Assembly (NCBI RefSeq): GCF_900116345.1
Contig: NZ_FPAH01000030.1
Location: forward strand, 1-35,736
DNA from: Succinivibrio dextrinosolvens
Lineage (GTDB): Bacteria; Pseudomonadota; Gammaproteobacteria; Enterobacterales; Succinivibrionaceae
Direction of reading: 5' to 3'
DNA length: 35,736 nucleotides
The notes beneath the pieces are model-generated. The model was not told the DNA's origin. It ran no database searches and saw only the letters and a program-made list of their open reading frames with translations. Both the position numbers and the translations under genes were made by a program. Shown in pieces: positions 25,956 to 34,843 of this stretch. The stretch's first letter is position 1; each line of letters begins with the position of its first letter.

Positions 25956-27494
25956 ATGAGTAAGTATCTGTTAGGAATTGATGTTGGAACAAGTAGCTTA
26001 AAGGTTGCTATCATTGATGAGGATGCTCAACTCATAGGTATCAGCAGTAGTAAGTACGATCTCATCATGCCAGATGAGAAATCTGTTCAGATTGATGCAA
26101 AAAGCATGTGGAGATCGTTACTTGAGTGTCTTATTAAATTAAAAGAACAGAAAGTAGATCTTACCGCTGTCGCAGGTATCAGTATCTCCTCACTGTGCCC
26201 TGGCCTAGTTGCCCTGGATGCTAAAGGAGAAGTTCTGGTTGATCCAATCATTTACTCTGACAGACGTTCCTCTGTGGAAGCCGAACAGATTTTAAAGAGA
26301 GTCGGAAAAGACAAACTCTTTGAGATTACTGCCAACGGCTGTATGGCGGGAGCATTTTCAGGCACTTCAATGCTTTGGATTAAAAACAATCTGCCTGACA
26401 GTTATAAGAAAACCAGATATTTCGGACATCTTAATACCTATCTTGCTTGTCGTATGACCGGAGAGATTGGTATTGACTACTCAAATGCATCTTACACCAG
26501 TCTGTTTGAAACAACCGGTGGAAAGAAATGGTCAGAGTTTCTGTGTGAAACCATAGGCATAGATAAGGATAAGCTTCCTAGCCTACATGAATCAACAGAT
26601 GTTATCGGCGGTCTTATTGACAAAGAGCTAATCGGTCTTGGCATTAAGAAAAATACCCCAGTAATTATCGGTGGAGCAGATACTCCTTGTGCATCAATTG
26701 TTGCGGGAGTTACTCATGCAGGTGATGTATGCGAGTCAGTAGGCACAACAGATGTATTAACTGTATGCATTGATAAACCTGTTTTCGGACGTGAGTTCAT
26801 CAATCGCTGTCATGTTGTACCTGGAACCTGGATTTACCAGGGTGCAATGTCTTTCACCGGAGCTGCCAATGCCTGGTTCTTGGAACAGTTTTTACATGAA
26901 GCAACAGCTTCAGCCAAAAATCTGTCTGATGCCTTAAAGATGGCAAATGAAGATGCATCTCATTCCGTTCCTGGATGTGGTGGAGTCGTATTCCTGCCTT
27001 ATATGCTGGGAGAAAGAAGTCCTATCTGGGATGCTGATGCAAGGAGCGTTTTCTTCGGTATTTCCATCAAAACCACAAGAAGCGATATGAACCGTGCTGT
27101 TCTGGAAAGCTGTGGCTACGGTCTAAGACAGATGTGCGAAATTGCACAGTCGCTGACAGGAAAAGAAATCAGAAACTTCAATTCCATTGGCGGCGGAGCA
27201 AAGAGCAACGTCTGGGCTCAGATTAAGGCAGATATTACACAGCGTGAAATTACAGTTCTGGATAAATATGACATGGCTCCAGTAGGAGCAGGCCTTCTGG
27301 CTGGTGTTGGTGTAGGGGTTTTCAAGGATATTTATGAAGCCTCTGAGAAAGTACAGAATAAAATTTATCGGAAGTTTGTTCCAAATACTGATAAAAATCT
27401 TGCTGAGATTTATCAGAAGAATTATCAGATTTATCTGAGTCTGTATCCTGCTCTTGCAGGTCTGTTTAAGAAAGCAGCAGGCAAAAGCAATTAG
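25956..27494 (+). CDS. FGGY-family carbohydrate kinase
   Basis: ATP-dependent sugar kinase of the xylulokinase / gluconokinase superfamily, 512 aa, with two actin-like domains. The phosphate loop is GIDVGTSSLK (7-16), the substrate loop YSDRRS (100-105), the catalytic base Asp242 in IIGGADTPCA (238-246 region), and the C-terminal adenosine motif is GGGAKSNVWAQIKADI. It is closest in look to XylB-type kinases, but FGGY specificity is not readable from motifs; the family also includes gluconokinases and kinases of keto-sugar acids. Its place right after the aldolase indicates that it makes the aldolase substrate. Confidence 0.88.
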   Translation: MSKYLLGIDVGTSSLKVAIIDEDAQLIGISSSKYDLIMPDEKSVQIDAKSMWRSLLECLIKLKEQKVDLTAVAGISISSLCPGLVALDAKGEVLVDPIIYSDRRSSVEAEQILKRVGKDKLFEITANGCMAGAFSGTSMLWIKNNLPDSYKKTRYFGHLNTYLACRMTGEIGIDYSNASYTSLFETTGGKKWSEFLCETIGIDKDKLPSLHESTDVIGGLIDKELIGLGIKKNTPVIIGGADTPCASIVAGVTHAGDVCESVGTTDVLTVCIDKPVFGREFINRCHVVPGTWIYQGAMSFTGAANAWFLEQFLHEATASAKNLSDALKMANEDASHSVPGCGGVVFLPYMLGERSPIWDADARSVFFGISIKTTRSDMNRAVLESCGYGLRQMCEIAQSLTGKEIRNFNSIGGGAKSNVWAQIKADITQREITVLDKYDMAPVGAGLLAGVGVGVFKDIYEASEKVQNKIYRKFVPNTDKNLAEIYQKNYQIYLSLYPALAGLFKKAAGKSN

Positions 27495-27587
27495 ATACAC
27501 AAAGGAATGAACGGTAATTGACTGTTTTCATTTAGATTTCGTATAAAGAATTTAGTCTAACAAACAACATAATTGGAGTTTATTTTT

Positions 27588-28589
27588 ATGAAAAAGATCT
27601 TAGCTACATTAGTTGCAAGTGCTTTAGCTTTTAGCTCAATCTCAGGAGCTGAGGCTGCCACCAAGAAAGTAACAATTTCAGTTCCAGATCCAAACACCTC
27701 ATATATTTATGCCGCAGCACAGGAATTTGCATCACGTGCTAACAAGTACTCTGACGGCACTCTTGAGTTCTCAATCTCTGGTAACGGTTCATTATACGGC
27801 GGTGACACTGCTGCTGGTATCAAGCAGCTTGGCGCAGGTTCTCTACAGATGGTAGTTCTTGCATCAAGTGTTTACACCAACTTCGTTCCTGGCTTAAATG
27901 TTATTTCTGTACCTTACATGTTTGATGATCAGGCACAGTTACTAAAGTTCCTGAACAGTGATATTGCTACCGAGTTATTTAATCGTGTTAATAAGATGAA
28001 CATCACTGTAGCCGGCAAGTGGACCCGTTCATTCCGTGAAGTTACCAATTCAAAGCACCCTATCACCAAGCCTGATGATTTAAAGGGTGTAGTACTGCGT
28101 GTTCCTAACAATTCACTATATGTTGAATTCTTCAAGGCATGCGGTGCTGTAACAACTCCAATGAACTTCTCCGAAGTTTATAACGCTTTACAGCTACACA
28201 CTCTGGACGGTCAGGAGAATCCAGTTGATGTTCCATACTCAAACAAGTTCTATGAGGTTCAGAAGTACATTTCCTTCACCAACCACATGGCTGATGCCTG
28301 GTTAGTTGGTATCAACACAAAATTCTTCAACGGTCTTGATGACAAGCAGAAAGAAGCTATCTTAAAGGCAGGTGCCGAGGTACAGCAGTGGAATGTTGAC
28401 ATGATGGCAGAACAGGACAAGGTTGCTCTTAAGTCTCTAACCGACAACGGTATGACTTCAAATGATCTGACTCCTGAAGCTCAGAAGGCATTCGTAGAAG
28501 TTTCCAAGTCTTGCTATCCAAAGTTCCGCGAGTTAATCAAGGACGACGCTCTGTTTGACAAGACTGCAGAATTCACTGGCAGAAAGTAA
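27588..28589 (+). CDS. dctP: TRAP transporter solute-binding protein DctP
   Basis: Periplasmic receptor of a TRAP transporter. Start at ATG 27588 (GGAG 9 bases before), not the upstream TTG. Signal peptide to AEA (21-23). The family stretch LKGVVLRVPNNSLYVEFF holds Arg171, the arginine that usually forms a salt bridge with the ligand's carboxylate. MNFSEVYNALQLHTLDGQENP follows, and WTRSFREVTNSKHPI (145-159) precedes. Keeping Arg171 supports a carboxylate ligand, probably a sugar acid. The gene is set off from dctQ by a 101-base gap containing a hairpin, consistent with higher expression of the receptor than of the membrane parts. Confidence 0.93.
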   Translation: MKKILATLVASALAFSSISGAEAATKKVTISVPDPNTSYIYAAAQEFASRANKYSDGTLEFSISGNGSLYGGDTAAGIKQLGAGSLQMVVLASSVYTNFVPGLNVISVPYMFDDQAQLLKFLNSDIATELFNRVNKMNITVAGKWTRSFREVTNSKHPITKPDDLKGVVLRVPNNSLYVEFFKACGAVTTPMNFSEVYNALQLHTLDGQENPVDVPYSNKFYEVQKYISFTNHMADAWLVGINTKFFNGLDDKQKEAILKAGAEVQQWNVDMMAEQDKVALKSLTDNGMTSNDLTPEAQKAFVEVSKSCYPKFRELIKDDALFDKTAEFTGRK

Positions 28590-28596
28590 TCTAAAC

Positions 28597-28626
28597 ATAC
28601 ATGCACTTCCTATGAGGTGCATGTAT
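28597..28626 (+). other. Intercistronic hairpin between dctP and dctQ
   Basis: ATACATGCAC (28597-28606) pairs with GTGCATGTAT (28617-28626), extendable by three pairs (one G-T) to a CTAT loop. No T-run follows, so it is more likely an mRNA 3'-end stabiliser or processing site than a full terminator. It may set a high receptor-to-permease ratio. Confidence 0.65.
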
Positions 28627-28690
28627 CGTATTTAGAGCTTGCTTTTTTAATTTCAACCTTAATTAAGTAAAGACCGGGTAAAACAATATT

Positions 28691-29236
28691 ATGGAACGAA
28701 AGAAATCCAAATTATCAGGTTTTTTTAATTTTATAAATAAACTTGAAGACTGGCTGTTAGTCATATTTGTCTCTGGCATGATCCTCGTTATTTTAATCCA
28801 GATTTGTGGGCGTATTTTGGGGCACCCATTTCCCTGGACAGAGGAATCTTCACGCTATCTGTTCTTATGGATGATGTTTGTTGCTCTTGCAGCAGGCTTT
28901 AACAAATGTGAATCAGCTCGTGTAACCTTATTCCTTCAGGCAGGCCCTAAATGGCTTAAGACTATCAGTGAGTACATTTATGTCGTATTTGTTGTAGGTT
29001 TCTTCCTGATTATGCTTGTCTACGGTATTGATGTTGTAGTTCAGCAGATTGAATGGGATGAAATGGGAACCGCCCTGATGATTCCAATGTGGCTAATTGG
29101 TATATGTCAGCCAGTAGGCGCAGTATTAGGCCTAATAGGAACCTTGCAGAGCTTCCTTGAATTCCACCATATCGTAGCAATCGGTGACAAAGAGACTGAA
29201 AAGGCAAAGGCACTTTCAAACGAGGGAGATTTATAA
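28691..29236 (+). CDS. dctQ: TRAP transporter small membrane subunit DctQ
   Basis: Small permease subunit, 181 aa, with four hydrophobic segments (about 17-37, 50-72, 92-115, 133-155). The family signature WTEESSRYLFLWMMFVALA lies in the second. It pairs with DctM to move the solute with sodium. It starts after the intercistronic hairpin and is followed by dctM after 3 bases. Its own ribosome site is weak, in keeping with low expression. Confidence 0.9.
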   Translation: MERKKSKLSGFFNFINKLEDWLLVIFVSGMILVILIQICGRILGHPFPWTEESSRYLFLWMMFVALAAGFNKCESARVTLFLQAGPKWLKTISEYIYVVFVVGFFLIMLVYGIDVVVQQIEWDEMGTALMIPMWLIGICQPVGAVLGLIGTLQSFLEFHHIVAIGDKETEKAKALSNEGDL

Positions 29237-29239
29237 CAA

Positions 29240-30517
29240 ATGAGTTGGCTATTAATCGGTATTTTCTTACTAGTAATGTTCCTGGGTGTGCCTATTGCAA
29301 CAGCACTGGGTTCAGCATCCGTTATTGCAATGTACGCATGGACTGATCTTCCACTGAGCATGGCTGCTCAGTCAATGTTCACCGCAATGAACTCCTTTAT
29401 CATGGTTGCCGTACCTCTGTTCATTCTGTGCGGTTCTTTAATGGATGAAGGTGGAATTGCAGATAGAATTTATGATTTATCTGAAGCACTGGTTGGCTGG
29501 ATTTATGGTGGCTTAGGACACGTATCTGTTGTAGTTAACATGATTTTCGCAGGTATGAGTGGATCTTCAGTTGCAGCTATTGCTTCCATCGGTAAGATGA
29601 GTATCAATGCACTGGACAAAAAAGGTTATCCTAAACCATATGCAACAGCAATCAACCTATCAGGTTCCATGCTTGCATCCGTTATTCCTCCTAGCATTCT
29701 GATGATCAACGCTGCAGCAACAGGTAACGTCTCAATCGGTCAGGCTCTGTTAGCAGGTTTAGTTCCAGGTGTAATTATCGGTATCATCTTCATGATCTAT
29801 AACTACCTGTTCTGCAAGACTCACAATATTGGCGACCGTATTCCATTTGAAAGACCAAAGCTGGCTCGTGCTTTCTGGCGCGCAATCCCAGCACTATTAA
29901 CTCCAGTTATTCTTTTAGGCGGTGTTTACACCGGTATTTACACTCCAACTGAAGGTGCCGCTATCGCTGTAGTTTATACAATTTTAGTATCAATCTACGT
30001 ATTCAAGAACTTAAAGTGGAGCGATATTCCTCGTATTATTGCAAAGAATGCACGTTCAACAGGTGTTATTCTGTTCGTTGCTATCGCAGCTAAACCAGCA
30101 TCAGTTCTGTTCGAAATGGATGGCCTTCCAACCCGTGTTGCAGAAATGATTGCAGGTATTTCAGATAACAGAATCTACATTCTATTAGTTCTTTACGTCT
30201 TCCTGATTGCAGTTGGAATGTTCATGGATGCTACTGCAGCCATCTTTATTCTGGTTCCAATTCTGCTACCTGCTGTTCAGGCTGTTGGTGTAACCCCACT
30301 ATTCTTCATCGTATTCCTGGTAATCACCCTATCATTTGGTCTGATTACACCTCCGGTGGGAGTCTGTCTGTACGCTGCTGAAAACGTAACAGGTTTACCA
30401 CTTGAAAAGATTATTAAAGCATCTGTACCTTGGATCTGCCTGATTGCCATATCACTACTGGTGTTCATTATCTTCCCAGGCATTATTGAGATCCCTGTGG
30501 GTTGGGTGTTCGGTTAA
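29240..30517 (+). CDS. dctM: TRAP transporter large membrane subunit DctM
   Basis: Main permease with around twelve transmembrane segments, 425 aa, the usual length. The start LLIGIFLLVMFLGVPIATALG is typical, as are GSLMDEGGIADRIYDLSEALVGWIYGGLGH-type stretches, the GMSGSSVAAIASIGKMS loop, LSGSMLASVIPPS and FGLITPPVGVCLY. It catalyses sodium-coupled uptake of the ligand delivered by DctP. It is translated with dctQ, and the GAGGGAG ribosome site lies inside dctQ. Confidence 0.94.
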   Translation: MSWLLIGIFLLVMFLGVPIATALGSASVIAMYAWTDLPLSMAAQSMFTAMNSFIMVAVPLFILCGSLMDEGGIADRIYDLSEALVGWIYGGLGHVSVVVNMIFAGMSGSSVAAIASIGKMSINALDKKGYPKPYATAINLSGSMLASVIPPSILMINAAATGNVSIGQALLAGLVPGVIIGIIFMIYNYLFCKTHNIGDRIPFERPKLARAFWRAIPALLTPVILLGGVYTGIYTPTEGAAIAVVYTILVSIYVFKNLKWSDIPRIIAKNARSTGVILFVAIAAKPASVLFEMDGLPTRVAEMIAGISDNRIYILLVLYVFLIAVGMFMDATAAIFILVPILLPAVQAVGVTPLFFIVFLVITLSFGLITPPVGVCLYAAENVTGLPLEKIIKASVPWICLIAISLLVFIIFPGIIEIPVGWVFG

Positions 30518-30535
30518 TAAATTAAGGATTTAAAA

Positions 30536-31504
30536 ATGAGTAAGATTGTTGTATTGGATGGATATACAGAAAACCCAGGAGATCTTTCCTGGGATGGACT
30601 AAAAGCACTAGGAGAGCTTACTGTTCATGATCGTTTATCCTATGTTGAGTCACCAGTTATTGCACAGGCAATTGGAGATGCAGATATCGCTGTTACCAAT
30701 AAAACTCCAATTTCCCGTGAAACAATGGATAAATGTCCAAATCTTAAACTGATTGCGGTTTTGGCAACTGGTTATAACGTAATTGACTACAACTATGCAA
30801 AAACCAAGGGAATTCTCGTAGTTAATGTTCCAACCTACGGTACCCAGATCGTGGGCCAGTATGCAGTTGGTCTTCTTCTGGAAATCTGTTCCCACTTCCA
30901 GTATCACTCAGATACTGTAAAGGCAGGAAAATGGCAGAACAATAGAGACTGGTGCTACTGGGATTTCCCAATGATTGAACTTCACGGCAAAACAGCTGGT
31001 ATTATCGGTCTTGGTCGTATTGGTCAGTCAACAGCCCGTATTCTAAATGCAATCGGAATGAAGGTAATTGCTTACGACAGTTTCCAGTCTGACAGTGGTA
31101 AGGCTCTCGCTACATACGTGGATATGGACACTTTACTGCAGCAATCAGATGTAATCTTCCTTCACTGCCCTCTCTTCCCAGAGACAGAAGGTCTTATCAA
31201 CAAGAACAACATAGCCAAGATGAAGGATGGAGTTATCATCATTAACAATAGTCGTGGACAGCTTGTTGTGGAAAAAGATCTGGCTGAAGCCTTAAATTCA
31301 GGAAAGGTTTACGCTGCTGGACTTGACGTTGTCTCAACAGAGCCAATCAAGGCAGACAATCCTCTACTGAAGGCTAAAAACTGCATTATTACCCCTCATA
31401 TTTCCTGGGCCGCCAAGGATGCAAGAAAACGTATCATGGATATTACCATTGATAACATCAAGGCTTTCCAGAATGGTTCCCCAGTGAATGTAGTAAACAA
31501 ATAA
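30536..31504 (+). CDS. D-isomer-specific 2-hydroxyacid dehydrogenase (hydroxypyruvate/glycerate type)
   Basis: NAD-dependent reductase of 2-keto acids, 322 aa. The Rossmann motif GLGRIG (158-163) is followed by Asp181, which favours NADH. Catalytic residues are Arg240 (NNSRGQ), Glu269 (VSTEP) and His288 in TPHISWA, a form common in glycerate dehydrogenases (HprA). It probably reduces hydroxypyruvate (or an isomer such as tartronate semialdehyde) to D-glycerate, which the next gene's kinase would use. The start has AAGGAT and lies 18 bases after dctM. A perfect terminator-like hairpin follows the stop. The exact keto acid is inference. Confidence 0.85.
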   Translation: MSKIVVLDGYTENPGDLSWDGLKALGELTVHDRLSYVESPVIAQAIGDADIAVTNKTPISRETMDKCPNLKLIAVLATGYNVIDYNYAKTKGILVVNVPTYGTQIVGQYAVGLLLEICSHFQYHSDTVKAGKWQNNRDWCYWDFPMIELHGKTAGIIGLGRIGQSTARILNAIGMKVIAYDSFQSDSGKALATYVDMDTLLQQSDVIFLHCPLFPETEGLINKNNIAKMKDGVIIINNSRGQLVVEKDLAEALNSGKVYAAGLDVVSTEPIKADNPLLKAKNCIITPHISWAAKDARKRIMDITIDNIKAFQNGSPVNVVNK

Positions 31505-31512
31505 CCGGTCTT

Positions 31513-31545
31513 AAAAATAATCCCTTCCCCAAAGGGATTATTTTT
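31513..31545. terminator. Terminator hairpin inside the catabolic operon
   Basis: A perfect 14-bp stem, AAAAATAATCCCTT (31513-31526) with AAGGGATTATTTTT (31532-31545), has a 5-base loop and a built-in T-run. It lies between the 2-hydroxyacid dehydrogenase and the glycerate kinase. The AAGGAG site of the kinase follows 10 bases later, so some read-through must feed it, or a promoter inside the upstream gene does. Confidence 0.75.
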
Positions 31546-31571
31546 AGTCATTGAAAAGGAGAATTATAAAA

Positions 31572-32726
31572 ATGAAAATTGTTGTTGCTCCTGATTCTTT
31601 CAAAGGCAGTCTATCCTCAAAAAATGCGGCTGATGCTATCGAGACTGGTATTCATGAAGTTTTCAAAGATGCTGAAGTTGTAAAGGTTCCTATTGCTGAT
31701 GGAGGAGAAGGTACTGTTGCTGCTGTTGTGGCCATGACTCACGGAAAAATTGTAAAAACCGTAGTTCAAGGTCCATTAGGAGAAAAAGTAACAGCATCCT
31801 GGGGCCGTTGCAAGAATGATGAAGGTGAATTTGCTGTAATTGAAATGGCAGAAGCATCAGGCTTACTGCTTGAAAAAGAAAGCGAACGCAATGTACTTAA
31901 AGCAAGTACCTATGGTACCGGTCAGTTAATCAAGGCTGCACTGGATGTAGGCATACGCAAGATTATTATAGGAATCGGAGGCTCCGCAACCAATGATGGA
32001 GGAGCAGGTTTGGCAGAAGCCTTGGGAGTAAAATTCTACGATAAGAATAACCGTATTCTTCCTCGTGGAGGTGCAGCTCTAGCAGATCTTGAATACATTG
32101 AGACATCAGATCTTGATCCTCGTCTGCAGTACACAGATTTTTACATTGCATCAGATGTAAAAAATCCATTATGCGGAAAGAACGGTGCTTCCTATGTGTA
32201 TGGACCTCAGAAAGGCGCTACAGAATCAGATGTTAAACTGCTTGACTATGCACTTGAGCATTACAGTAAAATTGCAGCTCGCGATGTGGGTCGTGATGTT
32301 AAAGATATTCCAGGAGCAGGTGCTGCCGGTGGTTTAGGAGCAGGACTAATGCTTTTCTCCAACGGTCATATGTGTAATGGTATTGAACTGATACTGAAGC
32401 TAGGAAACTTTGAAAGTTACCTCAAAGATGCAGAGCTGGTTTTTACCGGAGAAGGTTTTTCAGATGCACAAACAAAAAACGGAAAAGCGCCTGTTGGAGT
32501 TGCCTCTATAGCAAAGAAACACAAAATACCGGTAGTCTGTCTTTCAGGCGGAATCAGTTCTGATTCTAAGGAATTACTATCACATGGAATCGATGCAATC
32601 AGCGGAACTCCATGTGCACCTGTATCTCTTGAGAATTGTATAAAAAATGCCAAGCAGATGCTGGAAGATGCTGCAGCAAGATGCTGTCTCCTTATTAAGG
32701 TCGGAGCAAGTCTTCAGGCTAAATAA
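31572..32726 (+). CDS. Glycerate 2-kinase (GarK/GlxK type)
   Basis: Phosphorylates D-glycerate to 2-phosphoglycerate, linking the pathway to lower glycolysis. The ATG at 31572 (AAGGAG about 11 bases before) gives MKIVVAPDSFKGSLSS, the usual N-terminus; the upstream TTG is rejected. 384 aa, as in E. coli GarK/GlxK. Family motifs: KVPIADGGEGT (38-48), IGIGGSATNDGGAG (133-146), PQKGAT, GAAGGLGAG and VFTGEGFSDAQT near the C-terminus. It follows the internal terminator and is followed by a strong terminator, so it is the last gene of the operon. Whether to call it garK or glxK cannot be decided. Confidence 0.93.
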   Translation: MKIVVAPDSFKGSLSSKNAADAIETGIHEVFKDAEVVKVPIADGGEGTVAAVVAMTHGKIVKTVVQGPLGEKVTASWGRCKNDEGEFAVIEMAEASGLLLEKESERNVLKASTYGTGQLIKAALDVGIRKIIIGIGGSATNDGGAGLAEALGVKFYDKNNRILPRGGAALADLEYIETSDLDPRLQYTDFYIASDVKNPLCGKNGASYVYGPQKGATESDVKLLDYALEHYSKIAARDVGRDVKDIPGAGAAGGLGAGLMLFSNGHMCNGIELILKLGNFESYLKDAELVFTGEGFSDAQTKNGKAPVGVASIAKKHKIPVVCLSGGISSDSKELLSHGIDAISGTPCAPVSLENCIKNAKQMLEDAAARCCLLIKVGASLQAK

Positions 32727-32762
32727 GATTATCAGTTTCCCAATATAAATCGTGTTAAGTTC

Positions 32763-32793
32763 AAAACCTGAGTTATCTCAGGTTTTCTTTTTT
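32763..32793 (+). terminator. Strong intrinsic terminator of the catabolic operon
   Basis: A perfect 10-bp stem AAAACCTGAG (32763-32772) with CTCAGGTTTT (32777-32786) around TTAT is followed by CTTTTTT. Confidence 0.9.
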
Positions 32794-32834
32794 GAGATAA
32801 TTTGGAATAAAGAGCTTCTTAATCAGAACACAAC

Positions 32835-32870
32835 AAAAAAGGGCTAACCCGTTAAGAATTAAGCCCTTTT
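32835..32870 (-). terminator. Intrinsic terminator of pgi
   Basis: AAAAGGGCT (32837-32845) pairs with AGCCCTTTT (32862-32870) across a 16-base loop; on the minus strand it ends in a run of T. It lies 20 bases after the pgi stop. Confidence 0.8.
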
Positions 32871-32889
32871 CCGAAATAACAAGACTAAA

Positions 32890-34545
32890 TTACTTTAGTT
32901 TCTTGTAAGCATTGATTAGACCATTGGTTGAACTGTCATGAGAAGCAATAGTTTCCTCAGAAGTTAACTCAGGAATGATCTTAGAGGCAAGCTGCTTACC
33001 TAACTCAACACCGAACTGATCGAAGCTGAAAATATTCAGGATTGAACCCTGAGTAAAGATCTTGTGCTCATACATAGCAATCAGCATACCCAGTGAATGA
33101 GGGTTGATTTCCTTTAGCAGGAAGGAGTTAGTAGGTCTGTCTCCTGTGAATACCATAAATGGAACAACGTCCTTGTATTTCTCCTCAGGAACGCCTTTCT
33201 TCTGGAACTCAGCGATAACCTGCTCTGCAGTCTTACCAAATGCAAGAGCCTCAGTCTGAGCAAAGAAGTTAGACAGAAGTTTTACATGGTGATCGCCAAC
33301 CTTGTTATGAGTACGAGCTGGAGCAATGAAGTCGCATGGGATCTTCTTGGTACCCTGGTGGATTAACTGGAAGAAAGCATGCTGACCGTTAGTGCCAGGC
33401 TCACCCCAGATGATAGGACCGGTGGTGTAGTTATTGATTACATTACCGTCACGGTCAACATATTTACCGTTTGACTCCATGTTGCCCTGCTGGAAGTATG
33501 CAGCAAAACGAGATAGGTACTGATCGTATGGTAATAGAGCTTCAGTCTGGTAACCGTAGAAATCGTTATACCATAGGCCAATCAGACCAAGAATTACAGG
33601 AAGGTTCTTCTCGAAAGGAGTGTTACGGAAATGCTGATCCATATCGTAACCGCCCTTCAGGAACTGCTCAAAGTTGTCGTAACCGCAGGCCAGAGCAATT
33701 GACAGACCGATTGCAGACCATGAAGAGTAACGACCGCCAACAAAGTCCCAGAACTCGAACATGTTGTCAGTATCAATACCGAAAGCAGAAACTTCCTTAG
33801 CATTGGTTGATAGAGCAACAAAGTGCTTAGCAACGAACTTCTCATCCTTAGCAGTCTTTAGGAACCAGTCACGAGCAGTACGTGCATTGGTCATGGTCTC
33901 TAAAGTAGTGAAAGTCTTTGAAGCAATCAGGAATAGAGTTGTCTCAGGATTTAGAGGCTTTAAGGTCTCAACAATATGAGTACCGTCGATATTTGAAACG
34001 AAGTGGCACTTCAGTCTTGTGTGATATGGAGTCAGAGCCTCACAGATCATACGAGGACCTAAGTCTGAACCACCGATACCGATATTTACAACATCAGTAA
34101 TTTCTTTTCCTGAGTAACCTTTCCACTCACCAGAAATGATCTTGTTTGAAAATTCTTTCATCTTGGCCTGAACACGTAGAACGTCTTCCATTACATCGTG
34201 TCCGTCAACCATAATCTTGTTACCGCCAAAGTTACGTAGAGCGGTGTGTAGAACTGCGCGATCCTCTGTACGGTTGATCTTCTCACCGTTGAACATAGCG
34301 TCAATATTGTCTTTCAGATGAGTTTCTTCTGCTAGTTCTAATAGGGTCTTTAGAATGTTCTCGTCAATTAGGTTCTTAGAGAAGTCAGCAAGAAAATCGC
34401 CATTATCTAGAGTTAAGGAGAATTTGTTGAAGCGATCTTTGTCTTCCGCAAATAAATCCTTTAGGTGTCTGTTCTTTGTTTTTTCGAATTGTTCTGTTAA
34501 TTTAGCCCAAGCCTTAGTCTTGGTTGGATTTGTATTATAAAACAT
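32890..34545 (-). CDS. pgi: Glucose-6-phosphate isomerase
   Basis: Interconverts glucose 6-phosphate and fructose 6-phosphate in glycolysis. 551 aa, the bacterial/eukaryotic long form. The phosphate-binding loop is GIGGSDLGP (156-164), the PGI signature [19 protein letters not shown] (264-282), and the catalytic residues Glu357 (NMESNGK), His389 (GTNGQHAF) and Lys517 (VELGKQ) are all present. It has an AAGGGAG ribosome site and its own promoter and terminator, so it is a single-gene unit. It is convergent with the glycerate-kinase end of the catabolic operon. Confidence 0.97.
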   Translation of the reverse strand: MFYNTNPTKTKAWAKLTEQFEKTKNRHLKDLFAEDKDRFNKFSLTLDNGDFLADFSKNLIDENILKTLLELAEETHLKDNIDAMFNGEKINRTEDRAVLHTALRNFGGNKIMVDGHDVMEDVLRVQAKMKEFSNKIISGEWKGYSGKEITDVVNIGIGGSDLGPRMICEALTPYHTRLKCHFVSNIDGTHIVETLKPLNPETTLFLIASKTFTTLETMTNARTARDWFLKTAKDEKFVAKHFVALSTNAKEVSAFGIDTDNMFEFWDFVGGRYSSWSAIGLSIALACGYDNFEQFLKGGYDMDQHFRNTPFEKNLPVILGLIGLWYNDFYGYQTEALLPYDQYLSRFAAYFQQGNMESNGKYVDRDGNVINNYTTGPIIWGEPGTNGQHAFFQLIHQGTKKIPCDFIAPARTHNKVGDHHVKLLSNFFAQTEALAFGKTAEQVIAEFQKKGVPEEKYKDVVPFMVFTGDRPTNSFLLKEINPHSLGMLIAMYEHKIFTQGSILNIFSFDQFGVELGKQLASKIIPELTSEETIASHDSSTNGLINAYKKLK

Positions 34546-34577
34546 GAGTAGTAACTCCCTTCTTAGTTCGTCTCTCT

Positions 34578-34586
34578 ATTTTAGCA
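34578..34586 (-). promoter_or_regulatory. Possible pgi promoter (extended -10)
   Basis: On the minus strand TGC-TAAAAT forms an extended -10 box about 35 bases before the pgi ATG; no good -35 is seen. Transcription would start near 34571. Confidence 0.45.
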
Positions 34587-34665
34587 GTATCTGAGCAATA
34601 TTACCTTATTATTAGCCACTTTTTTACATATTTGTTACCTATATTTTCTTATGCGGAATTTTTTT

Positions 34666-34683
34666 GATAAAGACATCTTTATC
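34666..34683. promoter_or_regulatory. Inverted repeat GATAAAG-ACAT-CTTTATC
   Basis: A perfect 7-bp inverted repeat with a 4-base spacer in the gap between pgi and the flavodoxin gene. It could be a regulator site; no known motif is recognised. Confidence 0.3.
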
Positions 34684-34704
34684 ATGCTTTTTTAAGACGT
34701 AAAA

Positions 34705-34720
34705 TCGCAAACATTTGCGA
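34705..34720. promoter_or_regulatory. Inverted repeat TCGCAAA-CA-TTTGCGA
   Basis: A 7-bp perfect inverted repeat with a 2-base spacer lies 33 bases upstream of the probable flavodoxin -35 box. The compact, GC-containing form in an AT-rich gap looks like a dimeric repressor or activator site. Confidence 0.45.
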
Positions 34721-34752
34721 AGAAATGAACATACATCACAACGATTTTAAAA

Positions 34753-34782
34753 TTGCACACCTATGCTTATTATTGATGTAAT
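34753..34782 (+). promoter_or_regulatory. Possible promoter of the flavodoxin gene
   Basis: TTGCAC (34753-34758) and TGTAAT (34777-34782), 18 bases apart, about 60 bases before the ATG. Each is one or two bases from consensus. Confidence 0.4.
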
Positions 34783-34843
34783 TTTCTGAGTCTGAGCGTA
34801 AAATACAGACCAAATTTTTTTTTTCACCTAAAAGGGGCTTCCT

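Noticed and set aside
27123-27500. 125-residue minus-strand frame opposite the FGGY kinase end
   Set aside because: Shadow of the kinase; Cys/Ile/Asn-rich with no start signal.
33471-33800. 109-residue plus-strand frame opposite pgi
   Set aside because: Shadow of pgi; no ribosome site and no sensible protein features.
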